DNA from: Planctomycetota bacterium
GTDB lineage: Bacteria > Planctomycetota > Phycisphaerae > UBA1845
Length of the DNA stretch: 57,348 nucleotides
Assembly (NCBI GenBank): GCA_024276605.1
Contig: JAJRWX010000002.1
Coordinates: forward strand, 1 to 57,348
Direction of reading: 5' to 3'
The notes beneath the pieces are model-generated. The model ran no database searches and was not told the DNA's origin. It saw only the letters and a list, made by a program, of their open reading frames with translations. Shown here one piece after another: positions 1 through 6,749 of this stretch. Each line of letters opens with the position of its first letter. The first letter of the stretch is position 1. The position numbers and the translations under genes were made by a program.

Positions 1-2
1 CG

Positions 3-128
3 CTTCGTGAAGAAACGGCTGCCTGGTCAACTGATGTTAATGCAACGCAACGAGGCGTTGATTGGCAAATGAAAATCGAAGACGCACGGTGCAAACTGAA
101 GTCCGTATATCCCAAAATTAAGGCGTGA
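3..128 (+). CDS. IS630-family transposase, C-terminal fragment at the window edge
   Basis: The frame enters from the left edge and gives 41 residues before TGA at 126-128. The residues AAWSTDVNATQRGVDW, then EDARCKLKSVYP, resemble the extreme C-terminus of IS630 (Tc1/mariner-like) DDE transposases, with the AAW, VDW and DAR-KL-YP pattern I recall for that family. The catalytic residues lie outside the window. The stop codon sits inside the terminal sequence GTGACAAAGCACTA (125-138), so the gene runs to the very end of its element. Whether the full gene is intact cannot be seen. Family assignment rests on a short stretch. Confidence 0.7.
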   Translation, partial: LREETAAWSTDVNATQRGVDWQMKIEDARCKLKSVYPKIKA

Positions 129-136
129 CAAAGCAC

Positions 137-311
137 TAGTACCTTGTCACTGCTAAGAATTTGGGTGGCATGGGTAAGTCCCGATGTATCCCGACGCAAA
201 GTCGGGATACATCGGGACTTACCCGTGTAGTTCCGGAGGCCGACACGGGCAAAATAGCCTTGCCCATACCACCCTCGATGAACCCGAAAAATAAGCTATG
301 ACAATGCACTA
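137..311. mobile_element. MITE-like palindromic element with IS630-type ends
   Basis: The segment begins TAGTACCTTGTCAC (137-150) and ends ATGACAATGCACTA (298-311), which are imperfect inverted repeats. TA dinucleotides sit at both tips (137-138 and 310-311), as expected for IS630/mariner TA target duplication. The right tip closely matches the end of the neighbouring transposase element (GTGACAAAGCACTA, 125-138), so the element is plausibly mobilised by that family. Inner arms GGGTGGCATGGG (163-174) and CCCATACCACCC (263-274) pair with one mismatch. No coding capacity. It abuts the IS630 end, sharing TA 137-138, and its right tip contains the stop codon of the beta-helix gene at 309. Confidence 0.6.
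172..224. repeat. 24-bp perfect inverted repeat, 5-nt loop
   Basis: Arms 172-195 and 201-224 are perfect reverse complements (beginning GGGTAAGTCCCG and ending CGGGACTTACCC) around the loop GCAAA. It lies inside the MITE-like element and would form a very stable hairpin in either transcript, so it could also end transcription, though no T-run follows it. Confidence 0.9.
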
Positions 312-1694
312 TGGGCTGATGAAACTATCGTGAAATTCGACATAATCGACGAGGTTGATGTTGTCGTTGTTGCTGTCGAACACGCATAGGCAGACGGTAT
401 CGATCGGGTTGGCGGCTGAGGATGTAGCGAAACATCGTTGGAAATGGGCGTAGTCTATCAGATCGATAGACTCGTCGGCGTTGTAGTCATTGGCTAATTG
501 AAGTTTAGCGGACTCAAACGGGCCTCGGTCCACGCGACAACTTTGGATGCGGAGTGCAACGTCAAGGTCTGTGTCTGCGCCTACAGGTGAATCGAATGCT
601 GGATTGCCGGTGTTGATCGCCGGGGACGATAGTACTAATCGCCAATCGTCGTCGTCAGTACCTGCAACACCATCTGTTCCGAACGGGTCGAGAAATTGTG
701 GGTCCGCGCCGTTGACGCCGAGTCCGTCTAAAAAACTAGCGGGGAATCCCTGAATAGTAGTATACGAAAGCGTAGGTGGTGTGAACAAGCTCGATACGAA
801 CTGGGCGGATTCATCCATGCCGCCAATGTCGCTATTGCCCCAGAGGATACAGTTTTGTAGCGTTGTGGCGCTTCCGCCCGAGTCACGTATACCACCCTGT
901 TGGCTATTGGAATCACCGTCAGCGCTGTTGTAAGCGATGGTGCAATTCGTCAACGTTGGGTTGGCACTGAAATTGTCAATGCCACCGGCAAATTTCGCAC
1001 GATTACCAACGATGAGGCAGTTGATGAGTATGGCATTATGCTTGTCGTTGTACATACCCCCACCCTTATTCAAGGCAGAGTTGCCACGAATAATGCAGTT
1101 ACGAATCGTCGGTCCGTTGGTGGTTGAAAAGGGGTTTTTGTTGATGATGCCACCACCACGGTCGTTTGTTCCGGGAGGTGGAAGGTCGGCATTGCCGCCG
1201 GTTATTGTAAAGCCATCGATCACAGTAGAAAAATCACGAAAATTGGCAGTGACAACATGATAGCAGTTCTCGCCATTGTTGATGAATCCGGGTTGGTCAT
1301 CGCCGTTTAGATCGCATGACAATATGGTCTCATGCAAGCGGATGTCGCGCAGGTCAGGGTTAGGTTCACCGCAGCCGGCGAAGCCGCCCAACAAGGTGAC
1401 ACCGTCTTGTTGTAGTAGGAATGTAGATGTGCGAACGGTACCGGGCTTGTAAAGTCCCTTGGCTACACGGATTTCGTCGCCTGTGACAGCGTTGTTGATA
1501 GCTGGTGTCAGGTCTTTATACGCGTTACACCAACTGGTGCCGTTGTTGAGTCCTGTGGCGTTGATGTCGACATATATCTGCGCGCGCACCGGTTGCGAAA
1601 GTAACAACACACTACCCCATAACAATACAAGTCGTACCACCGAAGACCGCGCGTATACCAACCCGATTCCCCCCTCTTTCCTAGCACGCTTCAT
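309..1694 (-). CDS. Secreted right-handed beta-helix protein with dockerin-like C-terminus
   Basis: 461 residues. A hydrophobic signal segment (LVLLWGSVLLLSQPVRAQ, about residues 22-39) predicts export. The body (about 40-320) has repeated GGG-[IM]-N and NC-I--N units (RGGGIIN, KGGGMYN, TLTNCTIAYN), typical of polymorphic-outer-membrane / parallel beta-helix proteins. Residues ~335-395 (SPAINTGNPAFD, then VDRGPFES) resemble the 'choice-of-anchor Q' region. The tail has two Asp/Asn-rich EF-hand-like loops (DYNADESIDLIDY and DSNNDNINLVDY), as in dockerin type I domains of planctomycete exoproteins. Probably cell-surface or extracellular; no enzymatic motif is visible. A TTG at codon 12, behind a G-rich stretch, would give a more usual signal peptide length. 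The stop codon lies in the MITE tip, so the original C-terminus may have been altered. Confidence 0.8.
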   Translation of the reverse strand: MKRARKEGGIGLVYARSSVVRLVLLWGSVLLLSQPVRAQIYVDINATGLNNGTSWCNAYKDLTPAINNAVTGDEIRVAKGLYKPGTVRTSTFLLQQDGVTLLGGFAGCGEPNPDLRDIRLHETILSCDLNGDDQPGFINNGENCYHVVTANFRDFSTVIDGFTITGGNADLPPPGTNDRGGGIINKNPFSTTNGPTIRNCIIRGNSALNKGGGMYNDKHNAILINCLIVGNRAKFAGGIDNFSANPTLTNCTIAYNSADGDSNSQQGGIRDSGGSATTLQNCILWGNSDIGGMDESAQFVSSLFTPPTLSYTTIQGFPASFLDGLGVNGADPQFLDPFGTDGVAGTDDDDWRLVLSSPAINTGNPAFDSPVGADTDLDVALRIQSCRVDRGPFESAKLQLANDYNADESIDLIDYAHFQRCFATSSAANPIDTVCLCVFDSNNDNINLVDYVEFHDSFISP

Positions 1695-1890
1695 GAGTCA
1701 ACATCACTTAGCGTCCCGTATCGCCGCAAAATCTGTGCCCATTCATTATAGTCAGGATTTGCCCCTGTTTGCGAATATAAATGACCGATATTATCGCGGT
1801 TACTATAGGCCAATAGGGTGCGTGCAAGACGTTTGGGGCGTGGGCGATCTGCTTGGGGCATTGATCCGTACTGGGTATAATGGTTACTTG

Positions 1891-1934
1891 TGTGGGGCAG
1901 ATGATTCACCAGCGTTCACTATCGGACTGCCGTA
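1891..1934. repeat. 44-bp intergenic repeat, copy A
   Basis: Ungapped 44-bp match to copy C at 3926-3969 (33/44 identical by hand count) and to copy B at 2860-2903. Shared core: TGATTCA then CTGCCGTA/CTGCCGCA. It lies 11 nt beyond the 3' end of the antitoxin gene. All four copies have the same orientation. Confidence 0.6.
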
Positions 1935-1945
1935 CTTGTACTTTT

Positions 1946-2263
1946 TTATGCGGATTGAAAATTGCGTTTATTACTTGGTACGAATTTGATTTCCACACGC
2001 TTACCAAGCGCAGCGGCGATGCGGTCGAGCATCGAGAGTGAATGTCCCTCGTAATCAGCGTCCTCCAGACGGGCGACGACAGGCTGCTTGGAGTGGATCA
2101 GGTCGGCTAGTTCTTGCTGAGTGAGTTTGGCCATGGTTCTCGCTTCGTAAATGAGCCGAGCAACACGAACGTTCACTGTTTCTTCAGCGATCATGTCGCG
2201 GAGTTCGGTATCATTTCCGGTGATGCGGTCGATGATTTGTAGGGCATTGTGTGTCTTAGCCAT
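1946..2263 (-). CDS. higA: HigA-type antitoxin, XRE-family helix-turn-helix
   Basis: 105 residues. The C-terminal half (LTQQELADLIHSKQPVVARLED, about 48-69) is a clear XRE/Cro-type helix-turn-helix, followed by SLSMLDRIAAALGKRVEIKFVP, the usual ending of HigA-like antitoxins. It should bind the neighbouring toxin and repress the shared promoter. The gene overlaps the 3' end of the toxin gene by 8 nt, which suggests translational coupling. The toxin-first order is the one typical of higBA. It is the last gene of the pair, and repeat copy A follows its stop. The family is secure; the exact HigA subtype is inferred from order and partner. Confidence 0.85.
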   Translation of the reverse strand: MAKTHNALQIIDRITGNDTELRDMIAEETVNVRVARLIYEARTMAKLTQQELADLIHSKQPVVARLEDADYEGHSLSMLDRIAAALGKRVEIKFVPSNKRNFQSA

Positions 2264-2651
2264 TTTCGGCCTCCTCGTTGTACGTATGCTGTTTCGGGTT
2301 CTTCTCGAACGCTTCCTTTCGTTGGATGGCTCGTTCGATGTCAGCGTCTGGAACCTTGTCTTTCTTGGTCAGGGCGTGGGCCAAAATCGCCACGGCCTGC
2401 CCGTGAAAAAAGTACAGAATCCGGTAGTTCACGTGCCCATGTCGAACCCTAAGCTCATGAACACCGTCCCGTAAATAATCGGCTATGGGGCGACGTAGTT
2501 CGTGGCCAAGGGTAGCGAGCGCGTCAATCCGGGCAACGCATTTGGCGTAGACCTTACGCTCCTTCCGGCGAAGCCCCTTGATCCAATCAACTACCGGTGC
2601 CTTGCCGGCGACATCCTTGTAGAAGTAAAGCGCTGTTTTGGGCACGTCCAT
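2256..2651 (-). CDS. higB: HigB/RelE-type toxin (phage Gp49-like family)
   Basis: 131 residues. The pattern VVDWIKGLRRKERKV near the N-terminus, then LRDGVHELRVRHGHVNYRILYFF (about 61-83, broken here for description: ELR, then YRILYF) and HALTKKDKVPDADIERA, is that of the RelE/ParE-superfamily Gp49-like toxins, which are ribosome-dependent mRNA endonucleases in characterised HigB members. Conserved basic residues lie in the central beta strands and the TKK stretch. The start is followed 8 nt before its end by the antitoxin ATG. Such pairs are common mobile cargo, which fits the accessory block. Activity on mRNA is inferred from the family only. Confidence 0.83.
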   Translation of the reverse strand: MDVPKTALYFYKDVAGKAPVVDWIKGLRRKERKVYAKCVARIDALATLGHELRRPIADYLRDGVHELRVRHGHVNYRILYFFHGQAVAILAHALTKKDKVPDADIERAIQRKEAFEKNPKQHTYNEEAENG

Positions 2652-2859
2652 TCACCTCTACCAAAGTATACCAATATTGTTATGCGCCGTCAAGCAGTTT
2701 CTCGGTGAATCGCGGAACGCTCTTTTGATCGCCCGGTGGTACAACGATGACCGTAAGGGGGCATGCACGGCTGTGAAAACTACTAAACGGTCTCTTATCG
2801 GAACTGCTATCGTATGAAAGAGTGGATCAACGCTGTTTCAGTTTCCAGTTGCGTAGTTG

Positions 2860-2903
2860 CGTAGAGCAGGTGATCCATCTGCCTTCACGATATGGCTGCC
2901 GCA
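2860..2903. repeat. 44-bp intergenic repeat, copy B
   Basis: Ungapped match to copy C (35/44 by hand count). It lies in the 295-bp space between the toxin gene and the zinc-ribbon membrane protein gene, 43 nt past the latter's stop codon. Confidence 0.65.
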
Positions 2904-2946
2904 ACTTCGACACGCACTCGACTCGACGCTGAACGATTAAGGCTGG

Positions 2947-3597
2947 TCAACAATCTTCACTACGTCTTGCCATGAGGCGTTCGTCAAATGGTGTGCCACA
3001 TTCCGGACAGCGAGGCTCATGCTGGCCGCGAAGATCGTATCCACATGCCACGCAAATGGCGACGTCTTTCTCGGCCAACTGCTTACGCAAAGCACGTCGC
3101 ACGGGGTCTCGAAATGTTCGATTGATCACATAATGTATGGCCCAACTAAATGCAACAATGCACAACAGTAGAACGATAAGCCGTTGCACATTGTTAGCGT
3201 TGTATTGACTTAGCATAGCCATCAACATTTTGACCGCTGGATAAGCCACTACCGCGGGAAGTGCCGACGCGATCCAAAACTTTGGATTTCGACGGCGCGC
3301 CTTCATCGCCGTTACCAGGTTGGTGTCGCGTTCCTCGTGTGTTTCAAACAGATCAAGCTCAGGATATAAAATGCGCGATAGATTGAAGACTCGAAGCCGA
3401 TCCTTACATGTGGATAACAGCAGCCGTATCACTCCTACGGTCATGAGTACCAATAGAGGAATCGCAAGATTAGAAACCGGCGGAAGCTGTGTATTGGCAG
3501 ACGGAATAAATAGTTTAGCATATATACAAAGAAGGAAAAGGCCCACACCTAGTGCCCAGGTAAGCCAAAACATAGTATTATTCATTTGCATAGCCAC
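2947..3597 (-). CDS. Membrane protein with C-terminal zinc ribbon
   Basis: 216 residues, function unknown. Four hydrophobic segments are visible: about 8-27 (FWLTWALGVGLFLLCIYAKLF), 40-60, 106-125 and 135-155. The C-terminus (about 178-205) holds CVACGYDLRG then PRCPECG, a four-cysteine zinc ribbon with the CGYDLRG signature common in planctomycete small membrane proteins. The ribbon probably faces the cytoplasm and could bind protein or nucleic acid. The next gene upstream (3628-3912) has the same plan, so the two may be related, co-transcribed genes (30-nt gap). No catalytic motif is seen. Confidence 0.75.
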   Translation of the reverse strand: MAMQMNNTMFWLTWALGVGLFLLCIYAKLFIPSANTQLPPVSNLAIPLLVLMTVGVIRLLLSTCKDRLRVFNLSRILYPELDLFETHEERDTNLVTAMKARRRNPKFWIASALPAVVAYPAVKMLMAMLSQYNANNVQRLIVLLLCIVAFSWAIHYVINRTFRDPVRRALRKQLAEKDVAICVACGYDLRGQHEPRCPECGTPFDERLMARRSEDC

Positions 3598-3627
3598 ACT
3601 CGTTTTGTTTTCGACAAGCAGAATGCT

Positions 3628-3912
3628 TCATATTGGTTCGCCGCATTCCGGGCAGCGAGGCTGCGATAGACCTCTGAGGATGTGGCTACATTTTCGGCAC
3701 CGTGTTTCACCGTCCCCCCGTGATTCACTAAGCGTAACGAGCACCCAACCAATACAACTACAAGCCGTAAGCGTGATGGGTATCGCCTTCCAATGGTATC
3801 GATTCACTGCATAGCTATATCCCATGAGCCACGCTGCCAACGCCCATGAGACTATAGCCAACACGCTCAACGTGATGGTAAGGATAAAATTAATTTTTCG
3901 TATAGGAATCAT
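3628..3912 (-). CDS. Small two-helix membrane protein with zinc ribbon
   Basis: 94 residues, function unknown. Two transmembrane helices (about 8-30 and 43-62) are followed by a zinc ribbon, CRKCSHILRG then PRCPECGEPI, at the extreme C-terminus. It has the same architecture as the 216-residue protein immediately downstream on the same strand, in a shorter form. A GAGAG-containing ribosome-binding region lies just upstream of the ATG. Repeat copy C lies 14 nt upstream of its start codon. Probably the first gene of a two-gene unit. Confidence 0.7.
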   Translation of the reverse strand: MIPIRKINFILTITLSVLAIVSWALAAWLMGYSYAVNRYHWKAIPITLTACSCIGWVLVTLSESRGDGETRCRKCSHILRGLSQPRCPECGEPI

Positions 3913-3925
3913 ATGATGACTCTCG

Positions 3926-3969
3926 TGTAGGGTAGGTGATTCATCTGCCTTGACTATTGGGATGCCGCA
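3926..3969. repeat. 44-bp intergenic repeat, copy C
   Basis: The best-conserved copy (TGTAGGGTAGGTGATTCATC is its first half). It separates the 94-residue membrane protein from the doubtful small gene at 3954-4241, whose stop codon lies inside it. Confidence 0.65.
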
Positions 3970-4241
3970 TCATTGGCATTCCTTCGACTCGAATATGCAT
4001 GATACAGGCGGGCTAACGACCTACCATATATGGTTAATAATTCATCCTGACGCCTTTTTATCTTCTTCATTCTCCATGACGTTACGTGGCGGGTGGATGT
4101 GTGACGTCCAGTTGGATGAATGCTGTTGATAAGGGATTCATTGGGTAACGGTAGGAAGTTGCCTACGGAGTCGGTGGTGGGGTCGGCGTATAGAGCGAAG
4201 TGGGTCTGATTGTGCGTACCGGTCTTCATAGCATTGTGCAT
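3954..4241 (-). CDS. Possible small basic protein of unknown function
   Basis: A 95-residue frame, not recognised. The C-terminal half is rich in Lys and Arg (MKKIKRRQDELLTIYGRSLARLYHAYSSRR) and could form a helix. There is no convincing ribosome-binding site before the ATG, and the stop lies in repeat copy C. It fills the gap between the nuclease-like gene and the membrane protein pair on the same strand, which is the main reason to keep it. It may be a chance frame. Confidence 0.25.
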   Translation of the reverse strand: MHNAMKTGTHNQTHFALYADPTTDSVGNFLPLPNESLINSIHPTGRHTSTRHVTSWRMKKIKRRQDELLTIYGRSLARLYHAYSSRRNANDAASQ

Positions 4242-4325
4242 ATATTGACATAGGCTTCGAGTTTGGCGGCCACCACAGTTCGGTTGTGGCTTTGGGTCGC
4301 TTGATCCTTTCGATTGGGAGTAATC

Positions 4326-5192
4326 TTACTCACTCCGAAACTCCTCGACAGCCTTGTGAATCAGTTCCGTCAGCAGTGCGCGTTGCTTTGGTAACTCTTT
4401 CGGTGAAACAGTGAGGCGCAGATACCTCCTTTCCGTAGCGGATGCGAGACCCGCTTCTTCCATGCGTTCGGTCCAGCCGACTTTATCGATGATCTCAACT
4501 AACAGGTGCGTGAACTTCTTCTTGGGGCGAAAGTTAACGAAATTGCGCGAGCGAGATCCGTCGCTCAAGCCGATGTGATATTTGTTATAGTTGAGTTGTT
4601 GATTCGGTTCTAGCTTTTCATTAATGATTTCGAGAAATGTGTCAGCCATCGCGACTGTTTGAGGTGACGCACGGTTATTCCAGTAATTGCGGTCTGTTTC
4701 TGTGAGATTCACTTCGTCATCTCGACGTAGATCGGTCGAGTCCAGCACGCGAACAACATGGAGCGCAATTTTGTCGTCGATTTTCATCGCATTTAACTGA
4801 AGTGCAATTAGCGGTATGCTCCCGGTGAACAGGCTCATGACGTTGAGGAATCGGCTGGTGATGTCTTCAGCCACAATCACGGCGACGTGGTCGTAGCCTG
4901 GATATCGCCGTCGCTCGATATCCCAGTATTCAATGCAACGGATGATGTGCGACTCGTCGGTCTGGCCTAACATCAATTCGACCTCATATCGCCGGTCCTC
5001 ATCCGGGTTGCCTAGTAACAAGTCGAGCCTTCCGGCTTTATGTTGTCGGCGTTCGCGTTCAATCAGCACAATCTCACCGAAGCCAAGTATCCCCGGATCC
5101 TTGGCGATCAGATCCTGAAGCCACTTTTCCGTAAACTCGGGGTGGTTCTTGAGCATGAGCGGCTCGGTTTTCGTATAAGTCAGATTACTCAC
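4326..5192 (-). CDS. PD-(D/E)XK nuclease-like protein
   Basis: 288 residues. Residues ~30-75 contain FGEIVLIERERRQHKAGRLD followed by LLLGNPDEDRRYEVELMLGQ. The GRLDLLL strand with Asp and the following YEVEL strand match the layout of the NucS/DUF91-like PD-(D/E)XK fold, in which the Asp and the E-x-[EK] bind metal. A central segment (IIRCIEYWDIERRRYPGYDH) and a basic C-terminal half follow, possibly for DNA contact. The canonical catalytic Lys appears replaced by Glu, so activity is uncertain. The gene stands alone, with repeat copy D about 65 nt upstream, in an accessory block. It could be a defence or DNA-processing protein; no partner methylase or helicase is present. Confidence 0.6.
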   Translation of the reverse strand: MSNLTYTKTEPLMLKNHPEFTEKWLQDLIAKDPGILGFGEIVLIERERRQHKAGRLDLLLGNPDEDRRYEVELMLGQTDESHIIRCIEYWDIERRRYPGYDHVAVIVAEDITSRFLNVMSLFTGSIPLIALQLNAMKIDDKIALHVVRVLDSTDLRRDDEVNLTETDRNYWNNRASPQTVAMADTFLEIINEKLEPNQQLNYNKYHIGLSDGSRSRNFVNFRPKKKFTHLLVEIIDKVGWTERMEEAGLASATERRYLRLTVSPKELPKQRALLTELIHKAVEEFRSE

Positions 5193-5257
5193 TGTGACTC
5201 TCCTTCAGGTAGGTAGATGTGTACCGACCGTTTGGTCAGGCACACCTGTGATCGTTG

Positions 5258-5300
5258 TGTTAGGCAGTGATTCATCTGCTTTCACTAATGGGCTGCTGCA
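5258..5300. repeat. 44-bp intergenic repeat, copy D (one base shorter)
   Basis: TGTTAGGCAGTGATTCATCT, then CACTAATGGGCTGCTGCA, aligns to copies A-C with a single one-base gap. It lies between the nuclease-like gene and the aldolase gene. The string GTTAGGC (5259-5265) matches the GTTRRRY integron core-site consensus, but I see no paired partner site. Confidence 0.55.
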
Positions 5301-5389
5301 CCGTTGCTGGATTCCCGCTTGTAATGGTATGACAAAGAGTCGTACCGGACTGACGTATGTCTGTGTGCCAAACTATTAAGTGATGACAA

Positions 5390-6439
5390 TCAGGCCACAG
5401 TGATAGACTTATCCAGGTACACATCCTGAATGGCGTTGAGTAGTTTGATGCCTTCAGCCATGGGTCGTTGGAAAGCTTTGCGACCGGAGATCAAACCCGT
5501 GCCGCCTGCTCGTTTATTGATGACAGCTGTGCGAGCGGCATCTTGGAAATCGTTTTTTCCAGATGCACCGCCGGAGTTAATCAGACCCATGCGGCCCATG
5601 TAACACCCGGCAATTTGATAGCGGGTGAGATCGATGGGATGATCGCTGGTCAGATTATCGTAGACCGCTTTGTTGGTCTTAGCGAAGTTGATAGCCGTGA
5701 AGCCGCCATTATTTTCTGCTTGTTTTTGTTTGATAATGTCTGCTTGAATGGTGACACCGAGATGATTCGCCTGATTGGTCAGGTCGGAAGCGGCGTGGTA
5801 ATCGGCACCGTCTTTTTTGAAGCCGGCGTTTCTCAGGTAACACCATAGTACCGTAGCTAGACCCATTTCGTGGGCCGCCTGGAATGCTTCGCTTACTTCC
5901 ATAATCTGCCGAGAAGATTCTTCGGAACCGAAATAAATAGTGGCACCCACAGCCACGGCGCCCATATCCGCAGCCTGTTCGACGGAGGCGAACATAATCT
6001 GATCGAACTTGTTGGGATAGGTGAGCAGTTCGTTGTGGTTAATTTTCACAAGGAAGGGAATCTTATGGGCATATTTACGGGCGACTGCACCGAGTACGCC
6101 AAGGGTGGAAGCCACCGCATTACAGCCACCTTCGATGGCGAGTTTTACAATGTTTTCAGGATCGAAGTATATCGGGTTCGGCGCAAAAGACGCTCCGGCT
6201 GTGTGCTCGATACCCTGATCTACAGGTAGTATAGAGACGAACCCCGTACCGCCGAGTCGGCCATGATCGAAGATGGTTTGTAGTGATCGCAGGACTGGTG
6301 TGGGTCGATCCGTATTCGCATAAACGCGATCGACAAAATCCGGACCTGGCAGATGCAGCATCCGATTATCGATGGTTTTGCAAGTATGCCCCAGCAGGAA
6401 ATCAGCCTGGTCTCCAAGGAGGTCTTGTATAGCGCTCAT
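5390..6439 (-). CDS. fbaB: Fructose-bisphosphate aldolase, class I (DhnA/FbaB type)
   Basis: 349 residues, the usual length for the DhnA-type class I aldolase found in archaea and many bacteria. It cleaves fructose 1,6-bisphosphate into glyceraldehyde 3-phosphate and dihydroxyacetone phosphate in the cytoplasm, using a Schiff-base lysine. The region [10 protein letters not shown] (about 232-241) corresponds to the family's active-site lysine segment. [17 protein letters not shown] near 64-80 and GGASGKNDF and [16 protein letters not shown] near the C-terminus form the phosphate-binding part. The gene is divergent from trigger factor, with a ~310-bp shared upstream region. It is monocistronic as far as can be seen. 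Confidence 0.93.
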   Translation of the reverse strand: MSAIQDLLGDQADFLLGHTCKTIDNRMLHLPGPDFVDRVYANTDRPTPVLRSLQTIFDHGRLGGTGFVSILPVDQGIEHTAGASFAPNPIYFDPENIVKLAIEGGCNAVASTLGVLGAVARKYAHKIPFLVKINHNELLTYPNKFDQIMFASVEQAADMGAVAVGATIYFGSEESSRQIMEVSEAFQAAHEMGLATVLWCYLRNAGFKKDGADYHAASDLTNQANHLGVTIQADIIKQKQAENNGGFTAINFAKTNKAVYDNLTSDHPIDLTRYQIAGCYMGRMGLINSGGASGKNDFQDAARTAVINKRAGGTGLISGRKAFQRPMAEGIKLLNAIQDVYLDKSITVA

Positions 6440-6749
6440 CGTTGTGATACTCCCTAAAATGTTGACTCATCAAGACGCGTCATGGCGGGCTAGTGACGCC
6501 GCGTTACCAACCCTGAAATCGCACCAATTATGGTAATGTTAGCTACTCGATCGGCAAGGGGAAAAGCGTAAAAATCGTACTTTCGTACTCCGATTGAAAG
6601 AGCTGTGAAATAAGAGATTTCAGTCTCTCTGAATAGGCTGCGATATTGCCTCGAATGCGAGGGTCGTGTACGTTGGTGGCAGGTTTAGCTTCGTCGCGGG
6701 TCAGAATGGCCGGTGGTGGTTCTTAAGATAGCTAGCAAGGAGCAGCTTG
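6440..6749. other. Divergent intergenic region between aldolase and trigger factor
   Basis: About 310 bp with no open frame of note. It must hold the promoters of both genes. The only assignable site is the ribosome-binding sequence AAGGAG at 6738-6743, seven bases before the ATG chosen for trigger factor. Confidence 0.5.

Noticed and set aside
1691-1909. 72-codon minus-strand frame upstream of the beta-helix gene
   Set aside because: No ribosome-binding site or recognisable motif, and it overlaps repeat copy A and the next gene's start.
5258-5300. A standard integron attC site from the GTTAGGC string
   Set aside because: No paired RYYYAAC partner or attC-like fold with extrahelical bases was found and no intI gene is present, so only the cassette-like pattern is reported.
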